DNA of 10,106 bases from contig JAQTVL010000109.1 of NCBI GenBank assembly GCA_028706835.1, forward strand, positions 1-10,106, read 5' to 3'. Position 1 is the stretch's first letter. Each line of letters opens with the position of its first letter. The stretch is from Phycisphaerae bacterium. GTDB taxonomy: Bacteria; Planctomycetota; Phycisphaerae; JAJVII01. Of this stretch, positions 5,894 to 10,106 are shown one piece after another. Made by a program: the position numbers and the translations under genes. A model generated the notes under the pieces. The model did not search any database. It was not told where the DNA came from and was given only the letters and a program-made list of their open reading frames with translations.

Positions 5894-7151
5894 AGCTCAC
5901 TACGACGAGATCGCCCGGTGCAACCGGTGCGGGTTCTGCCAGACGGCCTGCCCGGTGTTCCGGTCCACCGGCCGGGAGGCGGGAGTGGCCCGCGGGCGGA
6001 TCGCGCTGCTGCGGGCGATCATCGAGAAGCGCATCGACTGGTCGGCTGACCTGGAAGACCCGCTGTTCGCCTGCCTGCTGTGCGGCGCATGCACGGCCCA
6101 CTGCTTCCCCGCGCTGCCGACGGCTGACCTGATTACGGACGCCCGCAGCGACTACCTCGACCGTGTCGGGCGGAAGCCGCTGCACCGGCTGCTGTTCGAC
6201 CACCTCTTGCCGTATCCGAAACGACTTCGGCTGGCCGCGCGGGCGGCGGCGCTCGGCAAGCGAACCGGCATGTCCAACATCGCCAAGGCGCTGGGCCTGC
6301 TGCGGTTCCTCGGCCGGGACTTCCCGAAGGCGGAGGAGATCGTCGCCCAGTTCCCCGCGCAGGCGTTCCGCGACAAGGTTGCGCCCGGCGAATTCCCCGG
6401 GCGCGGCGAGTCGCTGCGGATTGGGTATTTCGTCGGTTGCGGCGTGGACATCATGGCGCCGGTCGCGGCGGAGGCGACGCTTCGGCTGCTCCAGACGGTC
6501 GGCAAGACGGTGACGGTGCTGGACAACGGCTGCTGCGGGCTGCCCGCGCTGACCTACGGCGACCGCAAGGCTGCCCGGCGACTGGCGGCGCAGAACCTCG
6601 ATCTGCTGGCGTCGCACTCGTTCGACCTGGTCGTGACCGACTGTTCGAGCTGCGCGTCGTATCTCAAGAAGTATCCGCAACTGTTCGACGAGGGCGACCG
6701 CCGGCGCGAACAGGCCGTCGCGTTTGCCGCGAAGGTTCGCGATTTCGTCGAGGTCGCTGCCAAGGCGGAACGGCCACGGACAACGTCGTCCGCCCGCGTG
6801 GTGGCGACGTATCACGACCCATGCCACGCGTCCCGAGGCCAGAAGATCACGAAGGACCCGCGGGACGTGCTCCGGTCGCTGCCGGGCGTGGAGTATCGCG
6901 AGTTGCCCGAAGCGGACTGGTGCTGCGGCGGGGCCGGGTCGTATGCCATGGGACACTACGACCTGGCGCGGCAGATACTCGAACGCAAGATGGCCAATGT
7001 CGCCCGGACCGGCGCGAACCTGCTGGTCACGTCCTGCCCGGCGTGCATCCTGCAACTGTCCTACGGCGTCCGCCTGGCCAAGCTGCCTGTGCGGGTGTGC
7101 CATATCTCGGAACTGTGCTCGCCGGCAGAGGCGGGGGCGGTATGCGAATAG
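5883..7151 (+). CDS. glcF: Glycolate oxidase iron-sulfur subunit GlcF
   Basis: The product is 422 residues, close to the usual 400-430 for GlcF. Two 4Fe-4S ferredoxin motifs of the C-x2-C-x2-C-x3-CP type are near the N terminus: Cys13, 16, 19, 23 (CNRCGFCQTACP) and Cys64, 67, 70, 74 (CLLCGACTAHCFP). Two cysteine-rich CCG domains follow, with CCG at 217-219, HDPCH at 311-315, CCGG at 347-350 and SCPAC near the C terminus; these resemble the HdrB/LctE-type CCG modules that bind further Fe-S clusters or contact the partner. The subunit should take electrons from the flavins of the fused GlcD-GlcE and hand them to quinone at the membrane. Its ATG lies inside the end of glcDE (11-base overlap), so translation is probably coupled and the two proteins are made together. 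No membrane segment is visible. The 77-base gap to the convergent DUF218 gene shows no clear terminator. Confidence 0.92.
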   Translation: MPIEAHYDEIARCNRCGFCQTACPVFRSTGREAGVARGRIALLRAIIEKRIDWSADLEDPLFACLLCGACTAHCFPALPTADLITDARSDYLDRVGRKPLHRLLFDHLLPYPKRLRLAARAAALGKRTGMSNIAKALGLLRFLGRDFPKAEEIVAQFPAQAFRDKVAPGEFPGRGESLRIGYFVGCGVDIMAPVAAEATLRLLQTVGKTVTVLDNGCCGLPALTYGDRKAARRLAAQNLDLLASHSFDLVVTDCSSCASYLKKYPQLFDEGDRRREQAVAFAAKVRDFVEVAAKAERPRTTSSARVVATYHDPCHASRGQKITKDPRDVLRSLPGVEYRELPEADWCCGGAGSYAMGHYDLARQILERKMANVARTGANLLVTSCPACILQLSYGVRLAKLPVRVCHISELCSPAEAGAVCE

Positions 7152-7228
7152 CGATGACCGTCACGTCGCTTCTGGCGGGCTACGCGCCCCGGGCCTCCGA
7201 GAGACGGTGCAACTGCTGCTGAATCCCC

Positions 7229-7897
7229 TCATGTCCAGCCGCGAAGCGAGTAATACAGATTGGCCAGCAACTCACGCGATACGGCCGGGATGTCGCGGAA
7301 ACGGTCGGGCCACTTACGCTCGCCGGCGAACCGGCCACCGTTCTCCCAGTCCGGCGAGCGAAGGATGAGTTGGCTGTAGCCGGCCTGCCGGAAACAGTTG
7401 GCTGCCCGGCGGGTGTGATAGCCGCTGGTTACCACGATGAATCGCTGCGACTTCGGGTCGATGCCCGGCAGTTGGGCTACGGTCCGCGGGTGGTCGTGAG
7501 TTCGCGTGGCCTGGCGGTCGATCAGGATATCCGATCGAGGGACGCCGTAGGCGTTGACGATGTCCGCCAGATCGTCAGCCCAGTGACCGGCGGACGACAC
7601 GACGACCTTCGGCGCCCAGCCATCACGATAAAGCCGGGCGGCCTCAACAGCACGCTCATGGCCGCCGCCAAGGACAACGATGAAGTCCGCCTTCGCCAGC
7701 GGGTCCACGGTGATAAGGCGCTCGCTGAGCCTGTCGCCAAGCGGCGTGACTACCAGGACGGCCACGACAAGCATGCAGACGTTGATCGTCCATTGAATTG
7801 TCCGGGCCAGCCGGCGAACCCAGCGGCGCCTGCGTGATGGCTTTGGAGATGGCGTGTCCTGAACGGAAACATCCTGGGCCTTAACGGAGGTGGGCAT
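7229..7897 (-). CDS. Membrane-anchored DUF218 protein (SanA/ElyC/YdcF-like)
   Basis: The product is 222 residues. It has a proline/serine-containing cytoplasmic stretch, a strongly basic RRRRWVRRLAR (22-32) and one membrane segment at about 36-51, then a DUF218 domain that by charge should face the periplasm. Domain marks are KADFIVVLGGGHERAVEAA (69-87), LYRDGWAPKVVVSS, DRQATRTHDH and FIVVTSGYHTRRAA. DUF218 proteins such as SanA and ElyC act in envelope or peptidoglycan-precursor homeostasis, but their chemistry is not well defined; the motif histidines and acidic residues suggest a hydrolase-like or ligand-binding site. The start at 7897 is preferred over 7930 because AAGGA precedes it by 8 bases. 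It is divergent from the sugar-nucleotide genes, which suggests an envelope role, although divergence alone is weak evidence. Its end is convergent with glcF. Confidence 0.85.
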   Translation of the reverse strand: MPTSVKAQDVSVQDTPSPKPSRRRRWVRRLARTIQWTINVCMLVVAVLVVTPLGDRLSERLITVDPLAKADFIVVLGGGHERAVEAARLYRDGWAPKVVVSSAGHWADDLADIVNAYGVPRSDILIDRQATRTHDHPRTVAQLPGIDPKSQRFIVVTSGYHTRRAANCFRQAGYSQLILRSPDWENGGRFAGERKWPDRFRDIPAVSRELLANLYYSLRGWT

Positions 7898-7905
7898 CTC
7901 ATCGT

Positions 7906-7910
7906 TCCTT
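7906..7910 (-). promoter_or_regulatory. Ribosome binding site AAGGA that decides the DUF218 start
   Basis: AAGGA on the minus strand lies 8 bases before the ATG at 7897, the same motif and spacing as in the DJ-1/PfpI gene. The ATG at 7930 has no comparable site. Confidence 0.6.
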
Positions 7911-7944
7911 GTTCCAGTTGAGCCTCGCAACGGACAGCCGCGAT

Positions 7945-7950
7945 ATCATA
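7945..7950 (-). promoter_or_regulatory. Possible -10 box (TATGAT) for the DUF218 gene
   Basis: TATGAT on the minus strand lies 47 bases before the chosen ATG, inside the 181-base divergent gap 7898-8078. No TTGACA-like -35 box is found 16-18 bases further upstream, so this is only a weak candidate. On the plus strand the gap holds TAGAAT at about 8023 as an equally weak candidate for the sugar operon. Confidence 0.2.
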
Positions 7951-8078
7951 CCGCGCCCCACGTCTCCCGCGATCCACGATAGGAGGCGAGTTGGGGCGTG
8001 ACAGGAACCGCTGAATTGGCTTAGAATGCGTCCGCGACTACGGGGGCCTATTGGCGTGGCCTCAGCAAGGAGACGGAC

Positions 8079-9086
8079 ATGGTCGGAGTAGCGGTTGTCG
8101 GGGCGGGGAATTGGGGCAAGAATCTCGTCCGGAACTTCGATTCGGCTGGCAATGCCCAGCTCAAATACGTCTGCGACAAGGTCGAGAAGATTCGCAAGGC
8201 CATGGCGTCGGCGTTTCCGAAGGCCAGGGTCGTCGCCGAGCTTGAGGCGGCCCTGAACGACCCCGAAGTCCACGCGGTCGTCATTGCGGTCGACGCTCCG
8301 CTGCACCACGAGCTGGCCAAGGCTGCGCTGGAGGCAGGCAAGCACGTCTACGTTGAGAAGCCGCTCACGCTGTCCGCAGCGGACGCCAAAGACCTCGTCG
8401 ACCTGGCCGCCAAGCGGGGTCTCAAGCTCATGGTTGGTCACCTGCTGGAGTATCACCCGGCAGTCAACTACATGAAGGACATGATCGACAAGGGTGCGGT
8501 GGGCAAGCCGCTGTATCTGTATTTTCAGCGAGTGAACCTGGGCATCGTCCGCAGTTGCGAGAATGCGTGGTGGTCGCTGGCCCCACACGACATCTCGGTG
8601 GCGTGCTACCTGTTTGGGGCGGAGCCGGTGAGCGTGTCAGCCAGCGGGCAGGCGTATCTCCAGAAGGACATCGAGGACGTGGTGTTCGCGAACCTGAAGT
8701 TTGCCGACGGGCGGATGGCCCACGTTCACGTGTCCTGGCTGGACCCGCACAAGATCCGCAAGGTGACGCTGGTCGGTTCGAGCAAGATGGTGGTGTTCGA
8801 CGACATGGAGGCGTCGGAAAAGATCCGCGTCTACGACAAGGGGGCTGACGTCAAGGAAGGCAGCGTGGCCAGCTACGCCGACGCGATCACGCTTCGCACC
8901 GGCGACATCCTGCTGCCGAAGATTTCGTCGGCAGAGCCGCTGAAACTGGAATGCCAGCACTTCATCGACTGCGTGGCCAACGGCGCGACCCCGCGCAGCG
9001 ACGGGGCGGACGGGCTGCGGGTGGTGAAGGTGCTGGAGGCGGGCGCGAAGTCGCTGGCGCAGGGCGGAGCGCTGGTGGGGCTGTGA
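8079..9086 (+). CDS. wlbA: Gfo/Idh/MocA-family dehydrogenase, WlbA/WbpB-like (UDP-GlcNAcA 3-dehydrogenase)
   Basis: The product is 335 residues. The Rossmann domain begins at once with GAGNWG (8-13, pattern G-x-G-x-x-G) for NAD binding. EKP at 93-95 is the family's signature with the catalytic-site lysine, and the HD of LAPHDIS (His170, Asp171) is the usual second active-site pair. RVNLGIVRSCENAWWSLAPHD is typical of the branch that acts on UDP-N-acetylglucosaminuronate: it oxidises C3 to a keto group so that an aminotransferase can add nitrogen there. The ATG is preceded by AAGGAG with a 6-base gap. The downstream neighbours, an acetyltransferase of the WlbB/WbpD type and a WbpI-like epimerase, support this job over other Gfo/Idh/MocA activities. 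The exact sugar cannot be read from sequence. Confidence 0.8.
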   Translation: MVGVAVVGAGNWGKNLVRNFDSAGNAQLKYVCDKVEKIRKAMASAFPKARVVAELEAALNDPEVHAVVIAVDAPLHHELAKAALEAGKHVYVEKPLTLSAADAKDLVDLAAKRGLKLMVGHLLEYHPAVNYMKDMIDKGAVGKPLYLYFQRVNLGIVRSCENAWWSLAPHDISVACYLFGAEPVSVSASGQAYLQKDIEDVVFANLKFADGRMAHVHVSWLDPHKIRKVTLVGSSKMVVFDDMEASEKIRVYDKGADVKEGSVASYADAITLRTGDILLPKISSAEPLKLECQHFIDCVANGATPRSDGADGLRVVKVLEAGAKSLAQGGALVGL

Positions 9087-9106
9087 GTGATTGTCGATGA
9101 CACAAG

Positions 9107-9132
9107 CCCAGGGATGGCCATCCCTGGGTTTT
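9107..9132 (+). terminator. Perfect palindrome plus TTTT between wlbA and wlbB (terminator or attenuator)
   Basis: CCCAGGGATGG at 9107-9117 is followed directly by its exact reverse complement to 9128, then TTTT. Folded as RNA it gives a 9-base stem with a GGCC loop. It lies 21 bases after the wlbA stop and 8 bases before the ribosome binding site of the next gene. This has the form of an intrinsic terminator, but the U run is short and it sits inside an apparent operon, so partial read-through, attenuation or mRNA end protection are equally possible. Confidence 0.55.
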
Positions 9133-9139
9133 GACTCGC

Positions 9140-9146
9140 GGAGGAG
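9140..9146 (+). promoter_or_regulatory. Ribosome binding site GGAGGAG for the acetyltransferase
   Basis: GGAGGAG lies directly before the ATG at 9149. It decides that start; an upstream TTG in frame at 9131 overlaps the palindrome tail and has no such site. Confidence 0.75.
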
Positions 9147-9148
9147 CA

Positions 9149-9814
9149 ATGACCGAGCAACTCAAACCATATTTCGTCCATGCGTCCGCGTTCGTCGATG
9201 ACAACGTGCAGATCGGCGAAGGGACGAAGATCTGGCATTTCTCGCACGTCTGCTCCGGGGCGCGGATCGGGCGGAAGTGCATCTTCGGCCAGAATGCCCA
9301 CGTGGCCAACAACGTGGTCGTCGGCAACAACGTGAAGGTCCAGAACAACGTGTCGATCTACACCGGCACAGTGATCGAGGACGACGTGTTCCTGGGGCCG
9401 TCCTGCGTGCTGACCAACGTGACCAACCCGCGGTCGCAGATCAATCGGCACAGCCTGTACGAGGAAACGCTGCTGCGTCGCGGCTGCTCGATCGGGGCGA
9501 ACGCGACGATCGTTTGCGGGATCACCGTTGGGCGATACGCGTTCGTCGCGGCTGGCGCGGTGGTCGCCAAGGACGTACCGGACTACGCGTTGATGATGGG
9601 CGTGCCGGCGAGGCAGCACGGCTGGGTATCGCGACATGGCCATCGGCTGACCGCCGGCCCCGACGGCGTGATGGTCTGTCCGGAGAGCAAGCTGCGCTAC
9701 CGAGAGATCAACCCAGGCGTGCTGAAGTGCCTGGATCTCGACGAAGATGCCCCACTGCCGGCGGAGTTGGCGGTCGGCAAGACCTGCTACGACGAGTTCA
9801 AGGCCAAGCGATGA
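9149..9814 (+). CDS. wlbB: Left-handed beta-helix acetyltransferase, WlbB/WbpD-like
   Basis: The product is 221 residues. Residues about 9-155 carry hexapeptide repeats of the left-handed beta-helix type ([LIV]-G-x4): VQIGEGTKI, ARIGRKCIF, VVVGNNVKV, CSIGANATI, ITVGRYAFV. The segment VLTNVTNPRSQINRH (about 88-102) is a hallmark of the WlbB/WbpD group, which uses acetyl-CoA to acetylate the 3-amino group of UDP-2-acetamido-3-amino-2,3-dideoxy-glucuronate. Active enzymes are trimers with the sites between subunits. After the helix come GWVSRHGHRL, then CPESKLRYRE and a C-terminal tail (about 156-221) that makes it somewhat longer than the roughly 190-residue WlbB; similar tails with a CP-x-S/T motif are known in relatives, from memory. 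Its stop overlaps the next start (ATGA), so translation is likely coupled to the epimerase. Confidence 0.85.
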   Translation: MTEQLKPYFVHASAFVDDNVQIGEGTKIWHFSHVCSGARIGRKCIFGQNAHVANNVVVGNNVKVQNNVSIYTGTVIEDDVFLGPSCVLTNVTNPRSQINRHSLYEETLLRRGCSIGANATIVCGITVGRYAFVAAGAVVAKDVPDYALMMGVPARQHGWVSRHGHRLTAGPDGVMVCPESKLRYREINPGVLKCLDLDEDAPLPAELAVGKTCYDEFKAKR

Positions 9815-10106
9815 CAACACTCAAGATCGTCACCGTGGTCGGGGCCAGGCCTCAGTTCGTCAAGGCGGCGGCGGTCAGCAGGGCCGTCGCCGAGTTCAAC
9901 GCCGCGAACAATCTGCTCCACATCGACGAACGGATTGTCCACACCGGCCAGCATTACGACGACAACATGTCGAAGGTGTTCTTCGACGAGCTGCACATTC
10001 CGCGTCCGGCGGTGAACCTGGACGTCGGCTCCGGCCCGCACGGCCAGCAGACCGGGGCGATGCTCGGGCGGATCGAGCAGATACTGGTGGGCGATCCGCC
10101 CGACTG
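9811..10106 (+). CDS. wbpI: UDP-GlcNAc 2-epimerase family protein, WbpI-like, N-terminal part
   Basis: The gene runs off the window after 98 codons, against the usual 350-390 residues. The start ATG overlaps the preceding stop in an ATGA. The N terminus KIVTVVGARPQFVKAA (5-20) followed by HTGQHYDDNMSKVFF is the family's first substrate-binding strand and loop. GARPQFVKA is nearer to WbpI/WlbD-type enzymes than to WecB (usually GTRPE-x-I-K). WbpI inverts C2 of UDP-2,3-diacetamido-2,3-dideoxy-glucuronate to the manno form, the step right after the acetyltransferase encoded just upstream. That context supports WbpI over WecB, but without the rest of the protein the choice is inference. Confidence 0.8.
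   Translation, partial: MTTLKIVTVVGARPQFVKAAAVSRAVAEFNAANNLLHIDERIVHTGQHYDDNMSKVFFDELHIPRPAVNLDVGSGPHGQQTGAMLGRIEQILVGDPPD

Noticed and set aside
5826..7103. A 425-residue minus-strand open frame opposite glcF
   Set aside because: It is antisense to a GlcF with all its cysteine motifs in place, and its composition is shadow-like.
7152..7228. Bidirectional terminator between convergent glcF and the DUF218 gene
   Set aside because: Short complementary stretches exist, but no stable stem with a T or A run on either side.
8013..8029. Sigma-54-type promoter (TTGGC...ATGCG) before wlbA
   Set aside because: Only 8 bases separate the GG and GC elements; the type requires 10.
8873..9820. A 315-residue minus-strand open frame opposite wlbA and wlbB
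   Set aside because: It crosses the palindrome and two well-supported plus-strand genes and has no domain of its own.

Overview
The window is high-GC bacterial DNA with tightly packed genes and no mobile-element ORF, tRNA, rRNA or CRISPR array that I can see. The best guess at origin is a planctomycete-type bacterium. This rests on the gene mix and on a hairpin-rich repeat with TGGAGTGCGG / CCGCACTCCA ends, which I associate from memory with planctomycete genomes. It is inference and was not tested by a search.

Positions 1-3076, mostly minus strand: a partial copy of the repeat lies at the left edge. Then come three genes read leftwards, in transcription order: a DUF1846/UPF0371 protein that seems to have lost about 210-220 internal residues, an exported DJ-1/PfpI-family protein, and an exported protein of unknown function. 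The gaps between them are 54 and 95 bases, so they may be co-transcribed. No shared pathway is evident.

Positions 3215-7151, plus strand: a glycolate oxidase operon. The GlcD and GlcE flavoprotein subunits are fused in one 892-residue protein, and the GlcF iron-sulfur subunit gene overlaps its end by 11 bases. The linker between the GlcD and GlcE halves is encoded in frame by a second copy of the same repeat. Together the proteins should oxidise glycolate to glyoxylate and pass electrons to the respiratory chain.

Positions 7229-7897, minus strand: a membrane-anchored DUF218 (SanA/ElyC/YdcF-like) protein, convergent with glcF and divergent from the next block.

Positions 8079-10106, plus strand: the start of a surface-polysaccharide sugar operon. 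It holds a WlbA/WbpB-like dehydrogenase, a WlbB/WbpD-like acetyltransferase and a WbpI-like UDP-GlcNAc-type 2-epimerase cut by the window end. This is most of the route to UDP-2,3-diacetamido-2,3-dideoxy-uronic acids. The aminotransferase (WbpE/WlbC) and the UDP-GlcNAc 6-dehydrogenase (WbpA) are not in the window. A perfect 22-base palindrome followed by TTTT sits between the first two genes.

The two observations most worth following are the repeat that codes for the GlcD-GlcE linker and the internally deleted DUF1846 protein. I found no evidence for a wholly new multi-gene system.
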